A stretch of DNA of 64,000 nucleotides from Promethearchaeota archaeon (GTDB lineage: Archaea > Asgardarchaeota > Lokiarchaeia > Sigyniarchaeales > SOKP01), in contig SHMW01000007.1 in NCBI GenBank assembly GCA_008080735.1, positions 1-64,000 of the forward strand, in the 5' to 3' direction. Of this stretch, positions 18,640 to 26,435 are shown in pieces. Position numbers and translations under genes: made by a program. The notes below the pieces were generated by a model that ran no database searches, was not told the DNA's origin, and was given only the letters and a program-made list of their open reading frames with translations. Positions within the stretch are counted from its first letter, which is position 1, and every line of letters begins with the position of its first letter.

Positions 18640-19347
18640 ATGGCTTTAGACCCTATTATAGTTGTTAATGGTGTATCCAGCTTAATTTTTGTAATAATTA
18701 GCATATTGGTTGGTATTTTTATTATGGCAAACTATTCCCAACATAAAAACGTTAATTTGATTTATGTTGGTTTAGCGTGGATAGGATTATCGGAACCATG
18801 GTGGCCCTCTTCAATTTCGTTTCTGGTTTCTCTTTCTAACGTGGATGGGCTTGATAAAGTGACCTATTTCTTCATAGGAAATGTCTTTATTCCGATATTT
18901 GTGTTACTATGGTTGCTGGCGATGGCTAATTTGTTAGATTGGAAACTAAAAAAGCAAATGTCTATTTTATATATCATTGGCTCGGTTATCTATGAAATAG
19001 TATTCATATATTACCTGTTTACTTCTCCCGATTTTATTGGTACAAAAAACGGACCTGTTGATGTCGATTATGAATTGTTTACGATTTTATTTCAATTTAT
19101 TAACTTGGTAATTGTTGTTGGAACAGGATTATGGTTTGCGATAAACTCATTAAAATCGGACCAGAAGCGGGTGAAATTAAAGGGGGAATTCTTATTGATT
19201 GCTTTTATCTCATTTGTTGTTGGAACGGCTTGGGATATTGTTGCTACACATCCATTGTCAAGGTTGATACTTGTTATCAGTGCGATAATATTTTATATCG
19301 GTTATGTCCTACCTCCAAGTATTGAAAAAATACTTATCGAACAATAA
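18640..19347 (+). CDS. Seven-helix membrane protein of unknown function
   Basis: 235 residues almost entirely in about seven hydrophobic helices with short connecting loops. It shares its general layout with the membrane part of the protein at 1004-2089 (small loops, WxGLSEPWW-like segment after helix two), but lacks a soluble tail. An AGAGAAGGA sequence precedes the ATG. Monocistronic. Could be a sensor module or a channel; nothing decides. Confidence 0.7.
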   Translation: MALDPIIVVNGVSSLIFVIISILVGIFIMANYSQHKNVNLIYVGLAWIGLSEPWWPSSISFLVSLSNVDGLDKVTYFFIGNVFIPIFVLLWLLAMANLLDWKLKKQMSILYIIGSVIYEIVFIYYLFTSPDFIGTKNGPVDVDYELFTILFQFINLVIVVGTGLWFAINSLKSDQKRVKLKGEFLLIAFISFVVGTAWDIVATHPLSRLILVISAIIFYIGYVLPPSIEKILIEQ

Positions 19348-19435
19348 GAAGTCCTAGAAAATATATAAAAAACCTTTCTATTTTTCTTTTTTTGTTCTAC
19401 TCTCATCCATTTTTGGGATGTAGATTAGAAAAGAA

Positions 19436-22294
19436 TCAAAAAATGATATTTTTCTTTCTTGAATGCAATTTAAAGATTTCAATACCAACAATTCCAGGCA
19501 GAGCACATATAATACAAAGGAACCAATCTAAACCTGATAGAAACATGAAGTTAAGCTGAAAATTAAGCTTAAGTACATCGTTAATTGTATAATTTACCGA
19601 ATAAGAAAAAATAATAACTAATATGTGAAGGATTAGCGGAATGAGACAGATAAATAAAACAAGTATGGAAAACTCTTCCTTGAGACTTTTGACTAAAGAT
19701 TTATTAGGACGCCTAAATGTCCAGATGAAATTGGTCTCCACAATCATAACAGTGGTAATGAGCATCGTCCGTGCTTTCTGGGCAATCAATTGATCTAGTG
19801 TGGACCCAATTGGAATATAACTTAAAGAGGGATTGACATTCAGATCATTGAGAGGGATTATTTCCATATAAGTAAATTGGAAAATAACCACGAGTGAAAT
19901 TCCCATTAAAAATGCTTGAATACATAACATCAGCCAAATATTCTTATTTAATATTTCTTCTCCGTCTCGCGGGGATTCTTTCATTATATCTATTGGTTTC
20001 TTATCGATTAATAAAGCCAGAGCGGGAAATGTATGAGCTAAATTGACAAGATAAAGGATTTGCCAGTTTGAGCTAAAAATCTCAAACATAGGAAAGAATT
20101 CATAGCCAAAAAAGATAACAGCTTCCATTATATTCAGACATATGAAAAAATATATTATTGTTCTTATTTTTGCAAATAATGATCTACCAATCTCAACCCC
20201 ATTTTTTATCGACGCAAAATTATCATCAGTTATGACTATATCTGAAACATCTTTAGCGACATCAGTACCAGTGATCCCCAAAGCAACTCCCGCATCAGCT
20301 TTTCTCAAAGCCAGAGAATCATTAATTCCATCTCCGGTCATAGCAACAATTTTATTATCCCCTTGGAAGTGATCTACAATTATTTCCTTATCTGAAGGAT
20401 TTACGCGAGAAAAAACCGTGATATATTTAAAATCTTTATTTTTTAGGGTATGAATTTTATTACCTTCAATTATTTTATCTCCCTCATTAAATATCCCCAC
20501 TTCAGAAGCAATTGTTTTTGAAGTAGCTGGATGGTCTCCAGTTATCATAATCACTCGAATTTGAGCAGACTTACATTGACTAACAGCGTCTCTAACTTCC
20601 TCTCGCGGTGGATCCATAATACAAATAAGACCCAAAAAGATGAGGTCGGTTTCTATTTCAGCCCTTTCTTGATTTTCAAATTCCTCAAGGTGTTTATATG
20701 CGACCCCTAATAACCTATATCCCTTTTCGGCATAGCTGGTAATTTTTTCTGACAATTTCAATTTTATCTCTTCAGTTAATTCTATTACATCTCCTTGAAT
20801 AAACATTGAAGAACATATTTCTATTAGTTTCTCTGGGGCTCCTTTACAATATGCTAAAATATCGGCATTAGACTCTCTCTTTTTGCAGACAGTTGTCATC
20901 ATTTTTGTCTCCGAACTGAAGGAATATTCAAATAATATCTCATACATTTTCCTAACCTTTTCGGGATTATAATCCGCTTTTTCTGCTAAAACAAGTAGAG
21001 CCGCTTCAGTAGATGAACCAATTGGTCTTCTGATGCTCTTTTTTTCTACATTCCTCCCCTTTATTTTTACTTCTTCAAATGTTAGTTTTGCATTATTATT
21101 AAGAATGAGAGAATGGAATAACGTCTGAGTAAGAGAATCATTAGTTTTGTCAATTCTTTTGCCATCTATACTAATTTCTCCTTGATTTATATAACCTGAG
21201 CCAGATACATTGTATTCATCTAGTTGAAATATGATTTTCTTTACTGTCATCTCATTTTTAGTAATCGTACCTGTTTTATCAGCACAAATCACAGAAACTC
21301 GTCCTAAAGATTCTATCGCCGAGAGATTTTTTATAATCACACCTCTTTTTGCCATTTCTAGCACGCCCGTAATAAGAACAAGAGTTACTAATAATGGTAG
21401 ATTAACGGGAAACACATTTATCGCTCTGATTAGAGCATTGGAAACAATATCAATAACCGATATTTCGATAATCTCAGTTAGTAATAAAATACTTTTATAA
21501 GTGATTAAAATTGTAAGCAGAATTATTGCTATTATCCCTAAAATATATCCTAATCGATTGAGCTTTTTTGTGAGAGGTATTTGCTCAAGTGTCCCCATTT
21601 GATTTAATGATTCTGAGATATGTCCGATTTCTGTTTGAGCGCCGGTATATATTACCATTATTTTCGCTCGACCGGTATGCACAAAAGTTCCCATGAAAAC
21701 CATATTTTGCTGTTTTTGAATGGGAAGATCGGTATTTTTCAAGGTTGAATCAGACTTTTCCACAGATTCACTTTCTCCCGTCAATGGTGCTTCATTTATT
21801 GATAAATTCACGGTGGAGAAAATTCTTCCATCTGCAGGTACTTTATCTCCTTGACTGAGTAATACAATATCACCGGGAACGATTTTTTTAGTGGAGATTT
21901 CTTGTTCTTCTCCATCTCTGAGAATATTAGCTTTTAATGCTGCAATTTCTTGTAAAGATTCTAGCGCCTTCTGAGCACGGTATTGTTGAAATATCGCAGC
22001 AAATGAATTTATGAAGATTACGATGAAGGTTATTATCGTTTCCTCGATTGAACCAAATACAGAGATTATGATACCCGAAATGATGAGGACCACGATTAGA
22101 AAATTAAATAAAGGAGCAAGATAAACTTTCCAGATGGATTTATCGATCTTGGGCAATTCATTTTTTCCATATCTCTCTAATCTGCTTTGTGCTTGTTCTT
22201 GAGTGAGACCATTTTTTAAGTTCGTTCCAAGTGTCTTGCTTAAATCCTCGGGAGGTAAGCTATATGGGTTCTTTATATCTTCTGTTATGCTCAT
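19436..22294 (-). CDS. P-type cation-transporting ATPase with altered TM4 motif
   Basis: Membrane ion pump of 952 residues. The actuator has LTGES near residue 171, the phosphorylation site is CADKTGTITKNEMT with Asp339, and the hinge has TGDGINDSLALRKADAGVA. An N-terminal cation-ATPase domain and about ten helices fit the P2 group (Ca2+ or Na+/K+ pumps), but TM4 reads FPVNLPLLVT (296-300) where Ca2+ pumps have PEGLP; PVxLP is closer to P3A proton pumps. TM6 has CLNIMEAVIFF with a P2-like Asn and Glu. The transported ion is therefore uncertain. The HD protein gene lies just upstream in the same direction (37 bases). Confidence 0.93.
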   Translation of the reverse strand: MSITEDIKNPYSLPPEDLSKTLGTNLKNGLTQEQAQSRLERYGKNELPKIDKSIWKVYLAPLFNFLIVVLIISGIIISVFGSIEETIITFIVIFINSFAAIFQQYRAQKALESLQEIAALKANILRDGEEQEISTKKIVPGDIVLLSQGDKVPADGRIFSTVNLSINEAPLTGESESVEKSDSTLKNTDLPIQKQQNMVFMGTFVHTGRAKIMVIYTGAQTEIGHISESLNQMGTLEQIPLTKKLNRLGYILGIIAIILLTILITYKSILLLTEIIEISVIDIVSNALIRAINVFPVNLPLLVTLVLITGVLEMAKRGVIIKNLSAIESLGRVSVICADKTGTITKNEMTVKKIIFQLDEYNVSGSGYINQGEISIDGKRIDKTNDSLTQTLFHSLILNNNAKLTFEEVKIKGRNVEKKSIRRPIGSSTEAALLVLAEKADYNPEKVRKMYEILFEYSFSSETKMMTTVCKKRESNADILAYCKGAPEKLIEICSSMFIQGDVIELTEEIKLKLSEKITSYAEKGYRLLGVAYKHLEEFENQERAEIETDLIFLGLICIMDPPREEVRDAVSQCKSAQIRVIMITGDHPATSKTIASEVGIFNEGDKIIEGNKIHTLKNKDFKYITVFSRVNPSDKEIIVDHFQGDNKIVAMTGDGINDSLALRKADAGVALGITGTDVAKDVSDIVITDDNFASIKNGVEIGRSLFAKIRTIIYFFICLNIMEAVIFFGYEFFPMFEIFSSNWQILYLVNLAHTFPALALLIDKKPIDIMKESPRDGEEILNKNIWLMLCIQAFLMGISLVVIFQFTYMEIIPLNDLNVNPSLSYIPIGSTLDQLIAQKARTMLITTVMIVETNFIWTFRRPNKSLVKSLKEEFSILVLFICLIPLILHILVIIFSYSVNYTINDVLKLNFQLNFMFLSGLDWFLCIICALPGIVGIEIFKLHSRKKNIIF

Positions 22295-22331
22295 AAGCAG
22301 ACCTTATTCACTTATAAAACTTTAATTTCAT

Positions 22332-22943
22332 CTATTTCATCTCATGGTTAATCTCTTGCTTGGCTTCTTTATAAAACGCCTCAACTATTCTTAAGCGTTT
22401 TGTCGCTAATTCTTTAGATTCGTCTAAAAATAATTTTTGGTCCAACTTCAAGATTTTATTATCCAAGTGTTCTATTACCTCATTAAAACTTCCCTTATTC
22501 TTAACCGTAAATCCAATCGTTCTATAAAGTCCAATGGCGCCTAATGCGTCCAATTTATCCACATCGGACAACACCATTGCCTCCAATGTTTCCGGTCTAA
22601 GATTATATGAAAATGAGTGCGCTTTTATTGAATGTATAATATTTTCTATCTCATTCTCTTTTAGTTTGATATTTCCATTCTTAAAAAACTCAAGGGCCAT
22701 TTCTGCAGAGATTTCAGCATGATTTTTTACTGAATTTTCATCTTCTTTGGTTCGACCGATATCATGCATTAAGGCAGCTATTCTAAGTATGAATAGATCT
22801 GCTCCAACTGTTTTTCCAATTTTGAGGGATAAATTGCAAACTCGCTTAGTATGTTTAAAACCGTGGATATCATCCTTGAAGGAATTATCAGAAGAGAATT
22901 GCTCGACTCTTTTTAGGATTTTTTTTCTTTCTGATTGTTCCAT
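22332..22943 (-). CDS. HD-domain phosphohydrolase
   Basis: Helical metal-dependent phosphohydrolase of 203 residues. The ligands are visible as GFKHTKRVCNLSLKIG (His), LMHDIGRTKEDENSVKNHAEIS (His-Asp doublet plus a third His) and VLSDVDKLDALGA (Asp). Members hydrolyse nucleotides or phosphoesters. It overlaps no other gene but sits 37 bases before the P-type ATPase, so co-transcription is likely, though no functional link is evident. Substrate unknown. Confidence 0.88.
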   Translation of the reverse strand: MEQSERKKILKRVEQFSSDNSFKDDIHGFKHTKRVCNLSLKIGKTVGADLFILRIAALMHDIGRTKEDENSVKNHAEISAEMALEFFKNGNIKLKENEIENIIHSIKAHSFSYNLRPETLEAMVLSDVDKLDALGAIGLYRTIGFTVKNKGSFNEVIEHLDNKILKLDQKLFLDESKELATKRLRIVEAFYKEAKQEINHEMK

Positions 22944-23109
22944 ATTATTCTAAGCACCGAAATGATAATAGATCTAATATATATGAATAATTCATTACTC
23001 GTTTAATCTATAACTATTGATTGCTCAATAGAAATATTTAGATAAAGGATCTCTTAATGTTGCTTTTAAAAAGCTGGATAGCGTTTAAAGGAAGCAAATT
23101 AAGTGAAAG

Positions 23110-24054
23110 TTAAAACTTTTCATTGAATCCATCAAATTGGTCTATTAATAAATCGGAATCTTTTCTATATAATACATTTAGCGCATAAGCCTGATTCGAC
23201 AAATAGGTTTCTCCTAATAGTAGAGATACTCGTATATGATGGTCATTTTCACTAAATATTGGTACAATTGAATCCCATTTAGAAAAAAAGGAATAATTTT
23301 TGGTCAACTCTAAAGTTTTATCAAGAAGAACCATTTTTTTGGAATTTTTATCGATTTGAGTATCAATTAATTTCTGTTTTTGATTTTTAAAATAGGATTT
23401 TTTGAATAATTGGTATCGTATACAAGACTCTTCGTTAATGTATTTGTAAATATAATAATCAAATGGATATAATCCGGGAATATATTTGGAATTCTTGGAT
23501 AACTTGAATTTGAATATAATTTTGGATACAAATTTATTGAGAAAATATATTGAATAGAACAACACAAAGCTGGGAAATAGATAAAAAAGTAATATGAAAG
23601 GATTTAAAAACCTAAAGAAAATTGAGACAATAAGAATACCTATTGAAATGAACATTAAGAAAGGATTTACCGCTCTATCAATGAAAAAGCGATATTTCTT
23701 CTTTGAAAAAGGATACACGATTGGAATCTTTGAGGCAGTGAGAAAATCAAAGAAAATATGGAGAAAATAAAATGCAGTCCCGATAATCCAAGTAGCAATT
23801 AAATCTGCTCCCATTAGAAAAAAAAGAAATACACTAGGGAAGAATGAAATTAGAATAGCACCCACAATAGAATGAGAAACGCCTTTATGCGATAACAATT
23901 TAGAATTCCTAAATTTGGGGATTATTTCAAGAAAAACATCCAAATCAGCTAAAATTGCCATAAATACCGCGTAGTAAAAAAAAACTATATCCATTCCTTT
24001 TAACAGATAACTAGCGAATAAAATAGCAATAATAAAGTGCGAAAAAAAGTCCAT
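23110..24054 (-). CDS. DUF457-like membrane-bound metal-dependent hydrolase
   Basis: 314-residue membrane protein starting MDFFSHFIIAILFASYL and containing a conserved ADLDVFLEIIP...HKGVSHSIVGA segment and HIFFDFLTASK, the His/Asp-rich pattern of the YdjM/DUF457 family. Several hydrophobic helices follow. The C-terminal about 90 residues form a less conserved, charged and possibly soluble tail. Natural substrate is unknown for the family. Monocistronic. Confidence 0.78.
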   Translation of the reverse strand: MDFFSHFIIAILFASYLLKGMDIVFFYYAVFMAILADLDVFLEIIPKFRNSKLLSHKGVSHSIVGAILISFFPSVFLFFLMGADLIATWIIGTAFYFLHIFFDFLTASKIPIVYPFSKKKYRFFIDRAVNPFLMFISIGILIVSIFFRFLNPFILLFYLFPSFVLFYSIYFLNKFVSKIIFKFKLSKNSKYIPGLYPFDYYIYKYINEESCIRYQLFKKSYFKNQKQKLIDTQIDKNSKKMVLLDKTLELTKNYSFFSKWDSIVPIFSENDHHIRVSLLLGETYLSNQAYALNVLYRKDSDLLIDQFDGFNEKF

Positions 24055-24222
24055 ATCTCATTTAGGAAAATTGATATAAGAATTTTAAGTTAGTTCTAAT
24101 ATCTTATAATAATTCAGCACAGAAAATTTAGAATTAATAAAAAAATTTCTCTTATGTATTTCAAAACAAATATTCAAGCAGATTTCAAAACATTTTACGC
24201 TTTTTGACTTTGAAATCCATCT

Positions 24223-24654
24223 TCAATATGAGATATCCCGGTCCTCTAAAAACGATTTAATTTTTTCTTCAAGTTCATCCCGTGCAGATCTAAATCGTTC
24301 AATTCTTTCTTCCTCAGAACCTTCAAATGCAGCGGGATCTTCAATATTCCAAAATAACCTCGTGCTCACTCCTGGCAGGGTGGGACATAATTTTTCAGCC
24401 TTTTGACATACGGTAATAACAATCCCGAAATGCTTCTCTCCTAAATATTGATCCAAATCTTTAGAGTAATGATCACTCATATCATATCCCTTTTCTTCCA
24501 TAACTTTTTTAGTAAGAGGATGAATTTCCTTTGGCTCAAACCCCGCGCTGAATACATTGAAATAATCTCCAGCAAGTTTGTCCAAAATCGCTTCTGCCAT
24601 CTGACTTCTTGCTTGATTATGAGTACATAAAAAAATTACACTCGGCTTTTTCAT
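24223..24654 (-). CDS. arsC: Arsenate reductase ArsC (LMW-phosphatase type), copy 1
   Basis: Reduces arsenate to arsenite through a low-molecular-weight tyrosine phosphatase fold. The oxyanion loop is FLCTHNQARSQMAEA (Cys10-x5-...Arg15-Ser), and the redox pair lies in ITVCQKAEKLCPTLPG, as in thioredoxin-coupled ArsC. The normal acidic tail motif EDPAAFEGSEEE is present. 143 residues is the usual length. It is the last gene of the minus-strand arsenic island, separated from the beta-grasp selenoprotein candidate by about 150 bases that hold two hairpins. A second, different copy lies at 25320. Confidence 0.93.
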   Translation of the reverse strand: MKKPSVIFLCTHNQARSQMAEAILDKLAGDYFNVFSAGFEPKEIHPLTKKVMEEKGYDMSDHYSKDLDQYLGEKHFGIVITVCQKAEKLCPTLPGVSTRLFWNIEDPAAFEGSEEERIERFRSARDELEEKIKSFLEDRDISY

Positions 24655-24737
24655 AAATCAATCATCATTGAATTTAATTTAAAAATTACTTCTATATAAT
24701 ATATATTTTTAGGCGATTTACTCAATACAAAAATTTT

Positions 24738-24791
24738 TGAGGAGGCGATCCTCATGTCGATCTCTTACTAAGATTTATTAAGAGATTTCAT
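24738..24791 (-). promoter_or_regulatory. Candidate SECIS-like hairpins after the UU gene
   Basis: Downstream (leftward) of the triple stop of the UU gene are two clear hairpins: an 8-bp stem ATCTCTTA/TAAGAGAT (24779-24786 with 24760-24767, 11-base loop) and a 6-bp stem TGAGGA/TCCTCA (24738-24754). The first is flanked by ATGA on its 5' side and C-GA on its 3' side, with AA in the loop, reminiscent of a kink-turn SECIS core. The assignment rests on position and this resemblance; alternatively they are terminators for the upstream genes. Confidence 0.45.
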
Positions 24792-24803
24792 TCATTTTTA
24801 TTA

Positions 24804-25256
24804 TTAATCAAAATAATGTCCAAAGTGTTCGTGGTTTTTTCCATATCTTTTATCTAAGCTATTTTTAAATTCAGCAATGTCTAACCTTTCCCGAATCTTT
24901 TCTCATCAACAACCAGGGTCAAGTTGAATATTAATGTCACTCTCTGGTATTAAGGAATAATCGGGATTTTCATGTAAAGGCATAAATTCTCTATTAGGGC
25001 CGTAGGCCATTATTCCCACATCATCATATATTTTATTGGTTTTCGGATTCCAGATTAATTGTAAATAGTTATAAATATATCCTTCGAAAATGGGGAAGAT
25101 ACAATCTTCTGGATTATTTTTTATGTATTTGTCGACTTTAGCAATGGCTTCAGCTAGATTCGCATCGTCTTTAATTTGGACATTAAAAGATTTTCCTTGA
25201 GACAACCCACTATAGGGCATGCTTATACTAATTTTGATGGTTTTAAATTCAATCAC
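24804..25256 (-). CDS. Beta-grasp protein with predicted tandem selenocysteine (Cys-Sec-Sec)
   Basis: The frame opens at GTG 25256, runs 116 codons to ...QLDPGC, meets two consecutive TGA codons (24906-24908 and 24903-24905), and continues 32 more codons to three in-a-row TAA codons. The continuation, beginning EKIRERLDIAEFKNSL and ending EHFGHYFD, has normal protein composition, so I read the TGAs as selenocysteine, giving 150 residues with Cys116-Sec117-Sec118. The first part resembles a MoaD/ubiquitin-like beta-grasp fold, and the Gly-Cys-Sec-Sec lies where MoaD has its terminal Gly-Gly. It lies in the arsenic island between two arsC genes. Likely metal(loid) binding or redox; not proven. 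If UGA is read as stop the protein ends at GC. Confidence 0.68.
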
Positions 25257-25319
25257 CTTAAAGTTTCTTGGAATTCAAATAATTCTGTTTCTTTAACAAG
25301 TAAATAAAACTAATTAAAA

Positions 25320-25745
25320 CTATTTGCTTGACCATAATTTGACCTTACTTTCTATTTGGTCACGTATTTTTCTAAAAAAAGCCAATTTTTCCTCCTCGGA
25401 GCCTTCAAACGCTGCGGGGTCTTCGAAAGGCCAATGTAATTCTTCTTGTACACCCAGAATAGTGGGGCAGGATTCTTTAGCACTCGAACAAACAGTAATA
25501 ACAATATCAATATCAATTTTCTTCATTAATTCTCTTATATGCTTTGAGTTATGACCACTCCAATCGAATCCTGCCTCTTCGAGCACTTTTATAGTATATG
25601 GATGTATGGGATGCGGTTCTGTTCCTGCACTATAGGCATTATATCTATCATTTCCATATTTATTGATAAATGCTTCCGTCATTTGACTCCTGCATGAGTT
25701 CCCCGTACATACGACTACTATATTTTTTTTACCCATTTGAATCAT
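25320..25745 (-). CDS. arsC: Arsenate reductase ArsC (LMW-phosphatase type), copy 2
   Basis: Second arsenate reductase, 141 residues, clearly different in sequence from the one at 24223. Oxyanion loop VVCTGNSCRSQMTEAF (Cys13, Arg19), redox cysteines in ITVCSSAKESCPTILG, and EDPAAFEGSEEE near the C-terminus. The second cysteine inside the P-loop (NSCRSQ) is common in archaeal/bacterial ArsC. It follows the thioredoxin-like gene by 31 bases in the minus-strand operon. Two copies may differ in electron donor. Confidence 0.94.
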   Translation of the reverse strand: MIQMGKKNIVVVCTGNSCRSQMTEAFINKYGNDRYNAYSAGTEPHPIHPYTIKVLEEAGFDWSGHNSKHIRELMKKIDIDIVITVCSSAKESCPTILGVQEELHWPFEDPAAFEGSEEEKLAFFRKIRDQIESKVKLWSSK

Positions 25746-25776
25746 CTCTCGTTGAATGTAATTTTGGGGGTATGTT

Positions 25777-26055
25777 TTAATTTATGAATCCTCTTTCCTT
25801 TAAAATCTTGGGTAATTGTTTTTTTAAAGCATAAACTGAGGATATTTTTTTTTTTTCATCAATTATAATACATTTTTGAAATAATTTCATCTTCGCAGCT
25901 TTTTTGGAATGTAATGATTTTGTATCGTGTTCAATATATTTTATATATGGTGTAAGGACTTCAAAAACGCGATTCATAAAATTTTCCCATTCACATGCAC
26001 AAACTTGAAGCGGAACATAAATATCTACTTTAACTTTTTCATTCTGGTTTGACAT
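25777..26055 (-). CDS. Small CxC thioredoxin-like protein in the arsenic operon
   Basis: 92 residues with a thioredoxin-like pattern: strand VKVDIYVPLQVCACEWENFMNRVF with Cys19-Ala-Cys21 at the N-terminus of the first helix, then a strand/helix, and a KCIIIDEKKKI strand with a third Cys. It resembles the small thioredoxin-like proteins found in metal and organometal gene sets, in some of which one active Cys is selenocysteine; here both are Cys codons. Located between HgcB-like ferredoxin and arsC, it may reduce ArsC or carry a metal(loid). Fold assignment is inference. Confidence 0.6.
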   Translation of the reverse strand: MSNQNEKVKVDIYVPLQVCACEWENFMNRVFEVLTPYIKYIEHDTKSLHSKKAAKMKLFQKCIIIDEKKKISSVYALKKQLPKILKERGFIN

Positions 26056-26082
26056 AAAAATCCTTCTTATGAATAATTAAAA

Positions 26083-26409
26083 TTAACAACAACATTCATT
26101 ATTATTTTTCTTCGAACGTTTTCTAGCATCCCATAAGCACCCACACCCTTTTTGTTCTTGCATTATTATCGCGTGGGTTGGACAATTTCTCTCACATGCA
26201 CTACATTCAGTACATTTTTCAGGCTCACCGATATTATATGTCCCATCGTTTTCCTCTTTTAGAAGTCCAAATGGGCATATCTCCTCACACAAACCGCAAC
26301 CGATACATTTTGAGGGATCTATAGCTATCTTTAAGTTTAAATTCTTCAAAAAACCTTCAATAACACTGCTAGAGTCACAACAGCTATTGTTTTTTTCTAA
26401 TTTTGTCAT
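26083..26409 (-). CDS. HgcB-like 2[4Fe-4S] ferredoxin with terminal cysteine clusters
   Basis: Ferredoxin of 108 residues (ATG at 26409; a TTG at 26418 adds three). Two cluster motifs, KCIGCGLCEEICPFG and KCTECSACERNCPTHA, bind two 4Fe-4S clusters. After these comes KGCGCLWDARKR, matching the conserved extra Cys region of HgcB, and the protein ends in ECCC, like the C-terminal vicinal cysteines of HgcB. An extra Cys pair (NNSCCDSS) sits at the N-terminus. HgcB reduces the corrinoid of HgcA and hands over the metal. Directly downstream of the HgcA-like fusion (26 bases). I omit the symbol because the substrate is not established. Confidence 0.82.
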   Translation of the reverse strand: MTKLEKNNSCCDSSSVIEGFLKNLNLKIAIDPSKCIGCGLCEEICPFGLLKEENDGTYNIGEPEKCTECSACERNCPTHAIIMQEQKGCGCLWDARKRSKKNNNECCC

Positions 26410-26435
26410 TTTTCTCAAAACATTATAGATTCTTA

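Noticed and set aside
24223..24654. Possible readthrough of the TGA stop of arsC copy 1
   Set aside because: The following frame is open but reads as low-quality, Phe/Ile/Lys-rich sequence, and the protein already has the normal ArsC length.
26083..26409. Sec codons in the HgcB-like ferredoxin tail
   Set aside because: The tail is encoded by three TGT codons and the stop is TAA, so no UGA recoding is needed.
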